A DNA stretch of 64,000 nt from Sulfurospirillum sp036802865 (GTDB taxonomy: Bacteria; Campylobacterota; Campylobacteria; Campylobacterales; Sulfurospirillaceae). Shown here in pieces: positions 1 to 9,413 of the stretch. Every line of letters begins with the position of its first letter. Positions within the stretch are counted from its first letter, which is position 1. Under the pieces are notes generated by a model. It made no database searches and had not been told where the DNA came from. It saw only the letters and a program-made list of their open reading frames with translations. The translations under genes and the position numbers were made by a program. Where the stretch lies: contig NZ_DAIRVK010000001.1 of the NCBI RefSeq assembly GCF_036802865.1, forward strand, positions 310,001 to 374,000, written 5' to 3'.

Positions 1-2
1 CA

Positions 3-356
3 CAGTACGATAAAGATAAACTGATTAAACTCAATAAATTTATTCAAAGTTCTCAACTGCAAATTGATGTCAATTTGGTTCTTTCAGCGGGCAGTAAACT
101 AGAAGATCTTAAAGAGATCTATAAAAACTTCTCCTTTCTTGATATTGACACGCTCATTTTTACAAAATTTGATGAAACCAAAGTTTTTGGAACGATATTT
201 TCTTTGATTTACGATACGGATAAACCTGTGAGTTACTTTTCAATTGGTCAAGAGGTTCCTGATGACATTATCCCAGCATCCAGCGACTTTTTGGTTGAAT
301 GTATTTTAGATGGTTTTGAGAAAAAAAGAGGTGAACATGGAAACGCAGGCGAATAA
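3..356 (+). CDS. flhF: FlhF, flagellar SRP-type GTPase (C-terminal part)
   Basis: The reading frame is open from the first bases of the window, so only the last 117 or so residues are present. It is the C-terminal half of the SRP-type GTPase domain: an SAGSK segment, the TKFD guanine-specificity motif, and a closing SIGQEVPDDI segment as in FtsY/Ffh/FlhF. FlhF places and counts flagella at the cell pole and works with the MinD-like ATPase FlhG, which follows and overlaps it by about 20 bases. The identification rests on these motifs and on the flhF-flhG-fliA-fliM order. The N-terminal and G1-G3 parts lie outside the window. Confidence 0.9.
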   Translation, partial: QYDKDKLIKLNKFIQSSQLQIDVNLVLSAGSKLEDLKEIYKNFSFLDIDTLIFTKFDETKVFGTIFSLIYDTDKPVSYFSIGQEVPDDIIPASSDFLVECILDGFEKKRGEHGNAGE

Positions 357-1209
357 ACTACAAGAATTAGTCGGTGCGGCCTCAGCAAAAGAGCATAGCA
401 ATACCAAATTTATTGCCATTACCAGTGGTAAAGGCGGTGTAGGTAAAAGTACCGTGAGTGCTAATATGGCAAATGTACTCTCCAACAATGGTTATAAAGT
501 AGGTCTTTTTGATGCGGACATTGGTCTGGCGAATCTTGATGTCATTCTCAATGTTCGCATTGATAAAAATATTTTACATGTGCTCAAAGGTGAGTGCTCT
601 TTACAAGATGTCATTGTACCAATTAAGAAAAATTTACTGCTTATTCCTGGAGAAAGTGGTGATGAGATTTTAAAATACTCTGAGCAATTTTTGTTTGAAC
701 GCTTTTTGGAAGAGACAAAAGTGCTCAATGATCTTGATTTTATGATTATTGATACGGGTGCAGGTATTGGCGAGCATATACAGCTTTTTTTAGAAGCTGC
801 CGATGAGGTCATTGTTGTCACGGTACCTGATCCTGCAGCAATTACGGATGCGTATGCAACGATTAAAATTACCAGTAAGACACAGTCCAATATTCATGTG
901 ATTTTAAATATGACCAAAAGCGAAAAAGAGGCGCAACTTATTTTTGATAAGATCAATAAAGTAGCTATGGCAAATATCGGCAATGGTTTAAAACTGAACT
1001 TAATTGGTAAATTGCCTGAGGATAAACTCATTTCTAAGAGTATTAAACAACGCACACTTTTTACAAATGATGCTCCCAATTCACTTGCATCACTGGATAT
1101 GAAACGTATCGTCAACAATTTAGTTTATAAATTGGAACGAAAAGTGCTTAAAACGGATACGAATAAGAGTTTTGGAAGCTTCTTTAAGCGTATTATTGAG
1201 CAATTTTAG
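337..1209 (+). CDS. flhG: FlhG (FleN/YlxH), MinD-like flagellar number regulator
   Basis: A 290-residue ParA/MinD-family ATPase. It has a deviant Walker A motif GKGGVGKS at residues 31-38, the DADIGLANLD segment of this family, and IIDTGAG as Walker B. The N-terminal QANKLQEL helix resembles the segment FlhG uses to stimulate the FlhF GTPase. The ATG at 337 is preferred over a start 27 bases upstream because an AGAGGTG ribosome site lies just before it. In Campylobacter this protein limits flagellum number; that role is inferred from family and position. Confidence 0.92.
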   Translation: METQANKLQELVGAASAKEHSNTKFIAITSGKGGVGKSTVSANMANVLSNNGYKVGLFDADIGLANLDVILNVRIDKNILHVLKGECSLQDVIVPIKKNLLLIPGESGDEILKYSEQFLFERFLEETKVLNDLDFMIIDTGAGIGEHIQLFLEAADEVIVVTVPDPAAITDAYATIKITSKTQSNIHVILNMTKSEKEAQLIFDKINKVAMANIGNGLKLNLIGKLPEDKLISKSIKQRTLFTNDAPNSLASLDMKRIVNNLVYKLERKVLKTDTNKSFGSFFKRIIEQF

Positions 1210-1231
1210 ATACATTTTGTAAAGGCATTAT

Positions 1232-1603
1232 ATGGTCAAATCAGAAAATTTCATCTACTTTTTCACGATATGTGGATTTTTTATAGGATTGATGTTTTCG
1301 ATATTGAATTTCTCAGAGCCAGAAGAGATACTTTTTTACACGTTAGAGATAACGCTGTTTTTTTATCTCATTATTCACGTTGCTGTGATGAATTTCTTTG
1401 ATTTCGACCGTATGGCGACATTTATTTTCGATAAGAAAGATCACGAAAATATTGGTGATTATTTTATTCAAGAGCTTGAAAACAGAGAAAAAGTGATGGA
1501 CAGTCTCTTAGCAAGCATTGATAATATGAACCAGCACTATGATAAGATCATGAAAGGCTCAATGGAGAGTAATGAATCCTACACTAAAAAAGCAGCAGCC
1601 TAA
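1232..1603 (+). CDS. Small membrane protein between flhG and fliA
   Basis: A 123-residue protein with two strongly hydrophobic segments, near residues 8-30 and 36-56, followed by a polar, charged C-terminal half (ENREKVMDSLLASIDNMNQ) that looks helical. It starts 22 bases after flhG and overlaps fliA by 32 bases. Campylobacter jejuni carries a comparable integral membrane protein in the same slot. I know no biochemical function; its fixed position suggests a flagellar assembly or placement role, but that is inference from context only. Confidence 0.8.
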   Translation: MVKSENFIYFFTICGFFIGLMFSILNFSEPEEILFYTLEITLFFYLIIHVAVMNFFDFDRMATFIFDKKDHENIGDYFIQELENREKVMDSLLASIDNMNQHYDKIMKGSMESNESYTKKAAA

Positions 1604-2288
1604 TCCTTACAGCCAAAATCTTAAAAAAGAGCAAGACGAACTCGTTTTGCAATACCTTCCCGCAGTGCGTGCTATGGCGTATCGCCTGCGTGAAAGGCTT
1701 CCCGCTTCGGTAGATGTCAATGATTTGATTTCTATTGGTACTGAAGAGATGATTAAACTTTCCCGTCGTTATGATAAAGACCAAAATGACTCCTTCTGGG
1801 GCTATGGTAAAAAGCGCGTTTATGGTTCTATGCTTGATTTTTTACGATCACTGGATACGATGAGTAGAGCCAATAGACGTTTAATTAAAATGGTTGACCA
1901 TGAGATTACTGCTTATTTGGGTGAGCATGGAGACGAGCCTGATGATGCGTACTTGGCAAAAGTTTTAAATGAAGATATTGAAAAAATAGCGGAAGCTCGC
2001 AACAGTGCTATGATAGTCTCCGTGATGTCACTTAATGAGCAAGTGACCATTCTTTCAGGCGAAGATACAGCCCAAAAAGTAGAAAAAGATGAACTTCTGG
2101 AAATGGTACAAAGTATACTTTCGACGTTTAATGAGCGTGAACAGATGATTATTCAACTTTACTATTTTGAGGAGCTGAATCTTAAAGAAATCAGTGAGAT
2201 TTTAGAGATTAGTGAGTCGAGAATTTCTCAAATTCATAAAAAACTTTTAGCAAAGATCAAAGAACAGTTGGGAATCAACCATGGCTGA
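1572..2288 (+). CDS. fliA: FliA, flagellar sigma-28 factor
   Basis: A 238-residue sigma-70-family protein of FliA size. Region 2 is seen as LISIGTEEMIKLSRRYD followed by SFWGYGKKRVYGSMLDFLRS. Region 4 is near the end: FNEREQMIIQLYYFEELNLK, then the helix-turn-helix LKEISEILEISESRISQIHK. It directs transcription of late flagellar genes such as major flagellin, normally held by the anti-sigma factor FlgM (not in this window). The ATG at 1572 has GGAGAG a few bases upstream. The end overlaps fliM by 8 bases, indicating coupled translation. Confidence 0.95.
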   Translation: MNPTLKKQQPNPYSQNLKKEQDELVLQYLPAVRAMAYRLRERLPASVDVNDLISIGTEEMIKLSRRYDKDQNDSFWGYGKKRVYGSMLDFLRSLDTMSRANRRLIKMVDHEITAYLGEHGDEPDDAYLAKVLNEDIEKIAEARNSAMIVSVMSLNEQVTILSGEDTAQKVEKDELLEMVQSILSTFNEREQMIIQLYYFEELNLKEISEILEISESRISQIHKKLLAKIKEQLGINHG

Positions 2289-3342
2289 TATACTAAGTCA
2301 AGAAGAGATCGATGCGCTCTTAGAGGTAGTAGAAGAAGAGGGCGATACACTCTCCTCCGAAACAGAGCCAACGGATACACGACAGGTTATTCTGTATGAC
2401 TTTAAACGACCCAATCGTGTTTCTAAAGAGCAATTACGTGCTGTAAAAGGCATTCACGATAAGATGGCGAGAAATCTTGCATCGCAGATTTCTTCCATTA
2501 TGCGTAGTATCGTTGAAATTCAATTGCATTCTGTTGATCAGATGACTTATGGTGAGTTTTTGATGTCACTTCCTAGTCCTACCAGCTTTAACGTTTTCTC
2601 GATAAAGCCGTTGGATGGTAACTGCATTATCGAAATTAACCCCTCCATCGCTTTTCCAATGATCGATCGATTGCTTGGCGGGTTGGGAGAGTCGTATGAA
2701 GCAACACGCGAGCTTACAGACATAGAATTAAATCTCTTAGATGCCATTTTACGTATTATCATGCAGCGTCTTAAAGAGGGATGGTCACCGATTACAGATA
2801 TGTATCCGACCGTTGAGACCAAAGAGTCCAGTCCTAACGTTGTTCAGATCGTTTCTCAAAATGAGATTGTCATTATGGTGGTTATGGAGATTATCATTGG
2901 AAATTCCAGTGGCATGATTAACCTTTGTTACCCTGTTATTTACCTTGAACCCATCCTCTCACGTCTTGCGAATCGTGATATTATGCTGGGTGAAACAAGT
3001 GCTAAAAAAAGCCGTAATAAAGAGCTCAATACACTTATTTCTCGTGCAGAAGTTTTTAATGAAGCAATTATTGGTCAAGCTGAGCTTAATGTTGGAGAGT
3101 TGTTGGAGCTTAAAAAAGGCGATATTATTAGACTGGATCGACCTGCTGATGATAAGGCCATTGTAATGATTGATAAAAAAGAGCTATTTTTGGCAGAAAT
3201 TGGGCTACACCGTTTTAGAAAATCGATTAAAATCGAGAGTTTAGTCAAAACAGATAAAGATGAAGTTAAAAGTGCTTTAGAAGAGTTAGAGCAGATTCGA
3301 AAATCTAAGATTTCATCATTTGATACAACGCAACAGGGGTAA
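2281..3342 (+). CDS. fliM: FliM, flagellar C-ring switch protein
   Basis: A 353-residue protein opening with LSQEEIDALLEVV, the conserved N-terminal peptide that binds phosphorylated CheY. The middle CheC/CheX-like domain includes the GGLGE segment in DRLLGGLGESYE. The C-terminal 90 residues form the SpoA (FliN-like) domain. FliM is the rotor component through which CheY-P reverses flagellar rotation. It is translationally coupled to fliA upstream and sits 3 bases before fliY, so the switch proteins are probably made together. Confidence 0.96.
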   Translation: MADILSQEEIDALLEVVEEEGDTLSSETEPTDTRQVILYDFKRPNRVSKEQLRAVKGIHDKMARNLASQISSIMRSIVEIQLHSVDQMTYGEFLMSLPSPTSFNVFSIKPLDGNCIIEINPSIAFPMIDRLLGGLGESYEATRELTDIELNLLDAILRIIMQRLKEGWSPITDMYPTVETKESSPNVVQIVSQNEIVIMVVMEIIIGNSSGMINLCYPVIYLEPILSRLANRDIMLGETSAKKSRNKELNTLISRAEVFNEAIIGQAELNVGELLELKKGDIIRLDRPADDKAIVMIDKKELFLAEIGLHRFRKSIKIESLVKTDKDEVKSALEELEQIRKSKISSFDTTQQG

Positions 3343-3345
3343 GGT

Positions 3346-4209
3346 GTGAATACATTTGTACAATTACTACAACAAGAAGTAGTCTCGACAATAGAGGGGT
3401 TAACTGGTATTGCACCTACGGTTGAATTGAACTCAGAAGAGAATGGGGAGAGCAAGCTCAAGTTAAGTCCTCCACTTGCAAAACTTGATGTCACCGTTGG
3501 TGGCGAGTTGCATGGTAAAATGCGCGTGACAATGGCAACATCCATCGCAACGGCTATTGGCGATATGATGCTTGGTGGTGAAGGTGATGAAAAAGAGGAG
3601 ATGGACGCAGAAGATCTTGATGCGACCAAAGAGATTATCTCAAATATCTTAAGTTCTTTTTCGCGCTCTCTTGGCAGCCAAAAAAATATGCCTAAACTTG
3701 AATTCGAGATTGAAAATATAGAGTATATAGATGCGAATAGTACGATTGATTTTAAAGGGTTTGAAAAACTTTTTATCTATAATTTGGCTGTTCATAATTC
3801 ACACGATACGATTGCATTCTCAATTTCACATGAATTATTACCACTCATTGGAGAAGATGGTCCTGCCCCTATTGAGTCATCAGCACCAACACAAGAGTTT
3901 ATTTTTGAAGAACCAAAGAAAGTTATGCCAAGTATGAGTCCAGAAGAGTTAAGTAATATCGAGCTTATTAAAGATGTTAGGCTGCCAATTCGTGTACGCA
4001 TTGGTTCTAAAAAAATGCTTTTAAAAGATGTTTTAAGTATGGATATCGGCTCCGTTATTGAGCTTGATCAGTTGGCGAATGATCCTTTAGAAATTTTAGT
4101 AGGTGATAAAGTGATTGCCATGGGTGAAGTTGTTATTGTTGATGGTAACTTTGGTGTGCAAATAGGCGAGATCGGTACTAAACGTGAACGACTTGAAAAA
4201 TTAAGATAG
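3346..4209 (+). CDS. fliY: FliY, FliN-like flagellar switch protein
   Basis: A 287-residue protein with a GTG start 3 bases after fliM, in an AAGGTGTG context. The last 80 residues are a FliN/SpoA domain (LIKDVRLPIRVRIGSKKMLL, ending MGEVVIVDGNFGVQIGEI). The N-terminal part is CheC-like. Campylobacterota have both FliY and FliN; the N-terminal extension and the position after fliM favour FliY. No EIDALL-type CheY-binding peptide is visible at its start, unlike FliM. It belongs to the C-ring at the cytoplasmic face of the motor. Confidence 0.93.
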   Translation: MNTFVQLLQQEVVSTIEGLTGIAPTVELNSEENGESKLKLSPPLAKLDVTVGGELHGKMRVTMATSIATAIGDMMLGGEGDEKEEMDAEDLDATKEIISNILSSFSRSLGSQKNMPKLEFEIENIEYIDANSTIDFKGFEKLFIYNLAVHNSHDTIAFSISHELLPLIGEDGPAPIESSAPTQEFIFEEPKKVMPSMSPEELSNIELIKDVRLPIRVRIGSKKMLLKDVLSMDIGSVIELDQLANDPLEILVGDKVIAMGEVVIVDGNFGVQIGEIGTKRERLEKLR

Positions 4210-4217
4210 AAGCATCA

Positions 4218-4952
4218 ATGGAACAACGAAAGCATATTAAAGATACGGAACGTAGTAATGAATGGAGTGTTCTTCGCATTATGTCCGATTTTGTCAAAGG
4301 TTTTGATGAGCTTCAAGATTTAGGACCTTCGGTTACTTTTTTTGGCAGTGCAAGATTTAATGCCAATAACCGTTACTATAAAGATGCGCATGCCCTTGCG
4401 TATCAGCTAGGTAAAAAAGGTTATTCTATTGTTACCGGTGGTTCAAAAGGTATTATGGAAGCTGCTAACAAAGGTGGTTTCGATGCAGGAAAATGCCAAT
4501 CCATTGGATTAAATATCAATTTACCACATGAACAGTCTGGCAATCAATATACGACAAAGCATCTTACATTTGATTATTTCTTTGTTCGTAAAGTAATGCT
4601 TATCAAATACTCTTTAGCCTATGTCATTTTCCCCGGTGGTTTTGGTACACTGGATGAATTGTTTGAGGCGTTGACTCTCACACAAACAGGTAAAATTACC
4701 AAAATTAGTATTTTTTTATACGGTAAAGAGTATTGGGAAAAACTTTATGACTTTATTGCTACAACATTGGTTGAGCATCATACGATTCGTGCAGAAGATG
4801 TGGAGTTGATTATTTTAACGGATGATTTAAATGAAATCGCTACTAAAATTGATGAGCGTTTAGTACTCTATACGAATGAACTCAAAAATGAAGGCTTAGA
4901 GAACAGTCGTTACTACCAACAAGCTGTAGAATTTTTATCAAATCAAGAGTAA
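4218..4952 (+). CDS. LOG-family nucleotide 5'-monophosphate phosphoribohydrolase
   Basis: A 244-residue Rossmann-like protein of the LOG (formerly 'lysine decarboxylase-like', TIGR00730) family. Visible motifs are GGSKGIMEAANKG near residues 74-87 and the catalytic PGGFGTLDE at 139-147, preceded by R124-K125. Members hydrolyse nucleoside 5'-monophosphates, classically cytokinin ribotides, to base and ribose 5-phosphate; the substrate here is unknown. It begins 8 bases after fliY and ends 2 bases before the next gene, so it bridges the flagellar and glycan parts of one long transcription unit. Confidence 0.85.
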   Translation: MEQRKHIKDTERSNEWSVLRIMSDFVKGFDELQDLGPSVTFFGSARFNANNRYYKDAHALAYQLGKKGYSIVTGGSKGIMEAANKGGFDAGKCQSIGLNINLPHEQSGNQYTTKHLTFDYFFVRKVMLIKYSLAYVIFPGGFGTLDELFEALTLTQTGKITKISIFLYGKEYWEKLYDFIATTLVEHHTIRAEDVELIILTDDLNEIATKIDERLVLYTNELKNEGLENSRYYQQAVEFLSNQE

Positions 4953-4954
4953 GA

Positions 4955-6640
4955 ATGACAAAAAGATTGTATTACAAACATTTATTGAAAAAGCATCTGC
5001 CTCTTTTGGGCGCACTTTTATTGCTCAGCTTTGTACTTTATGAGATCAGTTTCTATATTTTTAAAACCTATCGTGCTTTTTTTAATTCGGATGCCGCCAT
5101 CGCTAATATCTTAGCGGAAGAGATAGTACTAGCAGGAAGTTTTTTCCCAAGTCATTGGTGGTATGTTAATAATGATATATGGATTTTTTATAAGCAACTT
5201 TTAGTTATTCCTTGGGTTCTTGCTGGAAAAAATGGATACTTTGCACATGCTTTCACCGTGTTCGAAGTTAGTATTTTTATGATCATTTTTATCTACCTCT
5301 TCTTGCGCTCTTTAATGCTCTCTCGGGCATCTGCTATTATGGGAAGTGTTGTCGTTTGTATAGGATATTCACCGATGTATTTACGTGAACTGTATGGTGA
5401 GGCTGCGTATACATGGTATTTTTTATTTATGATTGCATTTATGTTTATTTTTCGCAAACTCAGCCCTCATGTTATTAGTAAAAGTACGCAGATTAAGGCT
5501 TTTATCTTTTTTATGATGTTGCTGTATTTACTTGTACTTGCAAATCCTGTACGCTTTTTTGTCTATTATGTAGCGCCATTTTTGGGAGCTTTAGCGCTTT
5601 CCATCTATTTTGCAAGAGACAGTCTTAAGACGTTTCAACATGTTGTGTATCGCCTTTTATCTGTAAAGCGTATTGTTATATTTGCTTTTGCTTGTTTAAT
5701 TATGGGCTTGGCGGCTATGGCACATTTTAATCTCTTGGAAAGTTTGCATTTAGCAGGAGGTGCAAATAACGCGAACCTTGTTTCCCTTGAAATTCTTCCC
5801 GTTCATGCCGCACATGCACTTTTAGGGTTACTTAATTTTATAGGGGCTGAGTGGAATGAGGGTGTCCGAGCATCTTCTTTAGAGGGCGCTATTTCACTTT
5901 TAAAATTTGCACTCTATCCTTTGGTTTTAATTATTCCTGCCTTACACGTTAAAAAATCTTTTTATCAAATGAGTTCTACGGAACGCTTTTTTGTTCTTTT
6001 CTCCTATGTAGGATTTACAATTATTTATATACTTTATTCGACCACAGGATTGCATGAACACGCATGGGCAGCACGTAATAATATTCGTTATATTTCACCT
6101 TTTGTTATGATGATTTTAGTGTGCAATGTCATTATGTGGCGCTTTTTTAATCCTATATCAAAAGTGATTTTATCATTGTGTTTAGCGATGGCAATGGGAC
6201 TATCATGGAATTATGTTTCTCCTAAAGAGTGGAGGGGTATTGTTGATGAGCGTATCGGTTTAGTTGAAGAGCTTAAAAGTAGAGGATTACATTTTGGGTA
6301 TGCTTCGTATTGGGATTCCCATATTTATACTGTTTTCAGTGATGGTGAGGTTGATATTCGCCCTATTGATATCGATGAAAAAGGTGTAACACTGGTTAAA
6401 TGGTTATCGAGTGATAGATGGTATCAAAGAGATTCAACCGATGGGAAAGTTTTTTTCCTCGTAGAGCATGAAGATATACCCGATCTTGAAGTAGGAATTA
6501 AAAATCTCAATATGCCTGATCCCATTGAAGAATTTAAATTTGGAAAATATACGATTGTCGTTTTTGAAAAAAATCCGCTTTATGTGAAAAAAAGTAAAGC
6601 AGAAGCTAGGAAGAAAAAGCGTATAATGACAGCTCCATAA
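4955..6640 (+). CDS. Polytopic membrane protein, probable GT-C-type glycosyltransferase
   Basis: A 561-residue protein with about ten or more hydrophobic segments through residue 430, then a soluble, charged C-terminal region. An acidic SDAAIAN segment near residue 45, just after the first membrane helix, sits where GT-C transferases (ArnT, GtrS, PMT) carry catalytic acids. I cannot assign a known subfamily. Position next to an ArnC/GtrB-like transferase and an SMR protein suggests it transfers a sugar from undecaprenyl phosphate to a periplasmic acceptor. That role is inference. The gene is notably T-rich, as expected of membrane proteins. Confidence 0.6.
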   Translation: MTKRLYYKHLLKKHLPLLGALLLLSFVLYEISFYIFKTYRAFFNSDAAIANILAEEIVLAGSFFPSHWWYVNNDIWIFYKQLLVIPWVLAGKNGYFAHAFTVFEVSIFMIIFIYLFLRSLMLSRASAIMGSVVVCIGYSPMYLRELYGEAAYTWYFLFMIAFMFIFRKLSPHVISKSTQIKAFIFFMMLLYLLVLANPVRFFVYYVAPFLGALALSIYFARDSLKTFQHVVYRLLSVKRIVIFAFACLIMGLAAMAHFNLLESLHLAGGANNANLVSLEILPVHAAHALLGLLNFIGAEWNEGVRASSLEGAISLLKFALYPLVLIIPALHVKKSFYQMSSTERFFVLFSYVGFTIIYILYSTTGLHEHAWAARNNIRYISPFVMMILVCNVIMWRFFNPISKVILSLCLAMAMGLSWNYVSPKEWRGIVDERIGLVEELKSRGLHFGYASYWDSHIYTVFSDGEVDIRPIDIDEKGVTLVKWLSSDRWYQRDSTDGKVFFLVEHEDIPDLEVGIKNLNMPDPIEEFKFGKYTIVVFEKNPLYVKKSKAEARKKKRIMTAP

Positions 6641-6660
6641 TTTCTATATAAAGGCGTAGC

Positions 6661-7590
6661 TTGGAGTCTGTCAAGATTAGTGTTGTTTCCCCCATTTATG
6701 GCTGCAAAGAGTGTTTATTTGAACTTTATGATCGTTTAGTAAAAACACTGAGTCAAATCACTGAAGATTACGAGATTATCTTCGTCAATGATGCCTGTCC
6801 ACAGGCTTCGTGGGCGCGCATTGTGATGTTGTGTGCTAAAGACCCTAAGGTTAAAGGTATTAATCTCTCACGCAATTTTGGTCAACATTATGCGATTACA
6901 GCAGGACTTGATCATGCAAAAGGTGATTGGGTTGTCGTGATGGATTGTGATTTGCAAGATAGACCTGAAGAGATTATCAAGCTTTACAATAAAGCATTAG
7001 ATGGTTATGACATTGTTTTTGGTAAGCGTGTCGATAGGCAAGATAGCTTCTTCAAACGTCTTGGATCATCAGCATTTAACAAAGTTTTGGAATATTTTAC
7101 AGAGACGAAACATGACAATAGTATAGCCAATTTTGGTATTTATGCTCAAAAAGTGGTAGAAACGATTAATCGTTACCGTGAACATACACGCGATTTTTTA
7201 CTCTTTGCACAAATGGTTGGGTTTAAAAAAGCTGAGATTGACATCGCACATGCTCCTCGTGCGTATGGGCAATCTTCCTACAATCTCTCCAAACTTATTC
7301 GTCTTGCCATTGACTCTATTGTTTCACATTCTAACAAACCTTTGCGGCTCTCGATACAATTAGGTTTTGTCATTGCATTAGCAAGCCTTATTTATGCATG
7401 CTGGCTTGTTGTTCGTTACTTCTTTTACCATACACCGGCTGAAGGTTGGACAAGTTTGATGGTATCCATGTTTTTCATGTTTGGACTGTTGTTTGCTATT
7501 ATTGGCATTACAGGGCTTTACATTGGAAAGATTTTTGATGAGGTTAAAAGACGACCTCTTTATATTATTCAAGAGACAATCAATTTATGA
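6661..7590 (+). CDS. Family 2 glycosyltransferase, GtrB/ArnC/DPM1-like
   Basis: A 309-residue protein with a GT-A fold: nucleotide-sugar segment ISVVSPIYGCKECLFEL, acidic motif D95-C-D97 within MDCDLQDRPEE, and RNFGQHYAITAG. Two C-terminal transmembrane helices lie at roughly 232-252 and 266-292. This architecture is that of GtrB, ArnC and dolichol-phosphate mannose synthases, which load a sugar onto a polyprenyl phosphate. The start appears to be TTG at 6661 with AAAGGCG upstream. It overlaps the next gene by 4 bases (ATGA). Confidence 0.88.
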   Translation: MESVKISVVSPIYGCKECLFELYDRLVKTLSQITEDYEIIFVNDACPQASWARIVMLCAKDPKVKGINLSRNFGQHYAITAGLDHAKGDWVVVMDCDLQDRPEEIIKLYNKALDGYDIVFGKRVDRQDSFFKRLGSSAFNKVLEYFTETKHDNSIANFGIYAQKVVETINRYREHTRDFLLFAQMVGFKKAEIDIAHAPRAYGQSSYNLSKLIRLAIDSIVSHSNKPLRLSIQLGFVIALASLIYACWLVVRYFFYHTPAEGWTSLMVSMFFMFGLLFAIIGITGLYIGKIFDEVKRRPLYIIQETINL

Positions 7591-8279
7591 AAAAAATAGC
7601 TATTTTACAATCAAATTATATCCCTTGGAAGGGGTATTTTGACATTATTGGCAGTGTAGATGAGTTTGTTCTGTATGATGATATGCAGTACACGAAAAAT
7701 GATTGGCGTAACCGCAATAAAATCAAAACGCAAAATGGACTTCAGTGGCTCAGTATTCCTGTACGCCAAGAGAGTTTACACCAAAAGATCAACGAGACAA
7801 AAATTACGGATCCAAAATGGAACGTGAATCATTGGAAAAGCGTTGCACAAAGTTATGCAAAAGCTCCGTGTTTTAAAGAGTATAAAGAACAATTTGAAGC
7901 GCTGTATGGAAGTGCAACACAAGAAGGTATCAGTGAAATAAATCGTCATTTTATTGATGCAATATGCGCAATGCTTGACATTAAGACTATTATTCGAGAC
8001 TCACGTGAATTTGTATTAGCCGATGGCAAAAGCGAGAGGCTTTTAGCGTTGTGTCAAGATTTGGGGGCAACGCATTATTTAAGCGGTCCTGCAGCTAAAG
8101 ATTATCTGGATGAATCCATTTTTAAAGAAGCAGGTATTGTGGTTGAGTGGATGGATTACAGTGGGTATGTTGAGTCTCATCAACTGTTTCCTCCGTTTGA
8201 ACATGGTGTGAGTGTGATCGATCTGATCTTAAATGAAGGCAAAAATGCCAAAAATTATCTTAAAAGTACAGGCAAATAA
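7587..8279 (+). CDS. WbqC-like family protein
   Basis: A 230-residue protein opening with KKIAILQSNYIPWKGYFDII, then FVLYDDMQYTKNDWRNRNKIK, both typical of the WbqC-like family found in O-antigen and amino-sugar clusters. The biochemical activity of the family is not firmly established to my knowledge; an acyl-transfer or modification step on an amino sugar is a common guess. It is sandwiched, with overlapping or abutting ends, between the GtrB-like transferase and the sugar aminotransferase, which supports a role in making the transferred sugar. Confidence 0.85.
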   Translation: MKKIAILQSNYIPWKGYFDIIGSVDEFVLYDDMQYTKNDWRNRNKIKTQNGLQWLSIPVRQESLHQKINETKITDPKWNVNHWKSVAQSYAKAPCFKEYKEQFEALYGSATQEGISEINRHFIDAICAMLDIKTIIRDSREFVLADGKSERLLALCQDLGATHYLSGPAAKDYLDESIFKEAGIVVEWMDYSGYVESHQLFPPFEHGVSVIDLILNEGKNAKNYLKSTGK

Positions 8280-9413
8280 ATGATACATTTCAATAAACCT
8301 CCTAAAACAGGCAATGAAGAAAAATACGTGCTCGAAGCAATGAATAGCCTTAAAATTTCAGGCGATGGCGCATTTGGAAAGCGTTGTCAGAAATGGTTTG
8401 AAGAGCGTTACCACTGTTTGAAAACATTAATAACCCCTTCATGCACACATGCCCTTGAAATGGCAGCATTACTCATAGACATTAAAGAGGGCGATGAAGT
8501 CATTATGCCAAGCTATACGTTTGTAAGTACGGCTGATGCGTTTGCTTTGCGTGGAGCAAAAATTGTTTTTATCGATGTCAGACCTGAGACGATGAATATT
8601 GACGAAAGATTGATTGAAGCGGCGATTACACCAAAGACAAAAGCAATTGTTCCTGTGCATTACGCAGGTGTTGGATGCAATATGGATGTCATTATGGACA
8701 TTGCAACACGCTATGACCTATTTGTAGTTGAAGATGCTGCCCAAGGCTTTGAAAGTACCTATAAGGGTAAACCCCTTGGAACCATCGGTCATTTAGGAGC
8801 GTTTAGTTTCCATGAGACTAAGAATGTCACCAGTGGTGGCGAAGGTGGACTGCTACTCATTAACGATGAGCGTTTTTTACATAGAGCAGAGATTATTCGT
8901 GAAAAAGGAACGAATCGTAGTCAGTTTTTCAGAGGTATGGTCGATAAATACAGCTGGGTAGACATCGGTAGCAGTTATTTGCCAAGTGAGCTTCAAGCTG
9001 CCTATTTATGGGGACAACTCGAGATGGTGGATACTATCCAACTGCACCGAATGAACAGTTGGAAGACGTACTATGAAAGACTTGAACCATTAGTAAAAAA
9101 AGGGCTGATTGAACTTCCTTTTATTCCTGAAGGATGTGTTCATAATGCGCATATGTTTTACTTTAAAGTGAAAGACTTGGAAGAGCGAACAGCACTTCTC
9201 GAAAAATTCAAAGAGGCAAATATTGGCGCTGTTTTTCATTATATTCCACTGCATAGCGCCCCAGCAGGCTTGAAATTTGGACACATGTTTGGTGAAGATC
9301 TTTATACAACTAAAGAGAGTGAGCGATTGGTTCGCTTGCCGATGTATTATGGCTTAACGCTTGAAGAAATTGATACTGTTTGTGAGATTTTGATGAAATG
9401 GAGCGTACGTTAA
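8280..9413 (+). CDS. DegT/DnrJ/EryC1/StrS sugar aminotransferase, WecE/RffA-like
   Basis: A 377-residue PLP-dependent aminotransferase. Visible motifs are HALEMAALL and the SYTFVSTADAF cofactor-pocket segment, the EDAAQGF aspartate near 152, and the internal-aldimine lysine K181 in SFHETKNVTSGGEGG, which matches WecE/RffA (dTDP-4-amino-4,6-dideoxygalactose transaminase) and ArnB. It converts a 4-keto nucleotide sugar to a 4-amino sugar; the exact sugar is not decided by sequence alone. It directly abuts wbqC-like and overlaps the SMR gene by one base. Confidence 0.88.
   Translation: MIHFNKPPKTGNEEKYVLEAMNSLKISGDGAFGKRCQKWFEERYHCLKTLITPSCTHALEMAALLIDIKEGDEVIMPSYTFVSTADAFALRGAKIVFIDVRPETMNIDERLIEAAITPKTKAIVPVHYAGVGCNMDVIMDIATRYDLFVVEDAAQGFESTYKGKPLGTIGHLGAFSFHETKNVTSGGEGGLLLINDERFLHRAEIIREKGTNRSQFFRGMVDKYSWVDIGSSYLPSELQAAYLWGQLEMVDTIQLHRMNSWKTYYERLEPLVKKGLIELPFIPEGCVHNAHMFYFKVKDLEERTALLEKFKEANIGAVFHYIPLHSAPAGLKFGHMFGEDLYTTKESERLVRLPMYYGLTLEEIDTVCEILMKWSVR

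Noticed and set aside
3075..3629. Long antisense open frame over fliM/fliY
   Set aside because: It lies wholly opposite two well-supported flagellar genes, has a low-complexity Ser-rich translation, and matches no family.
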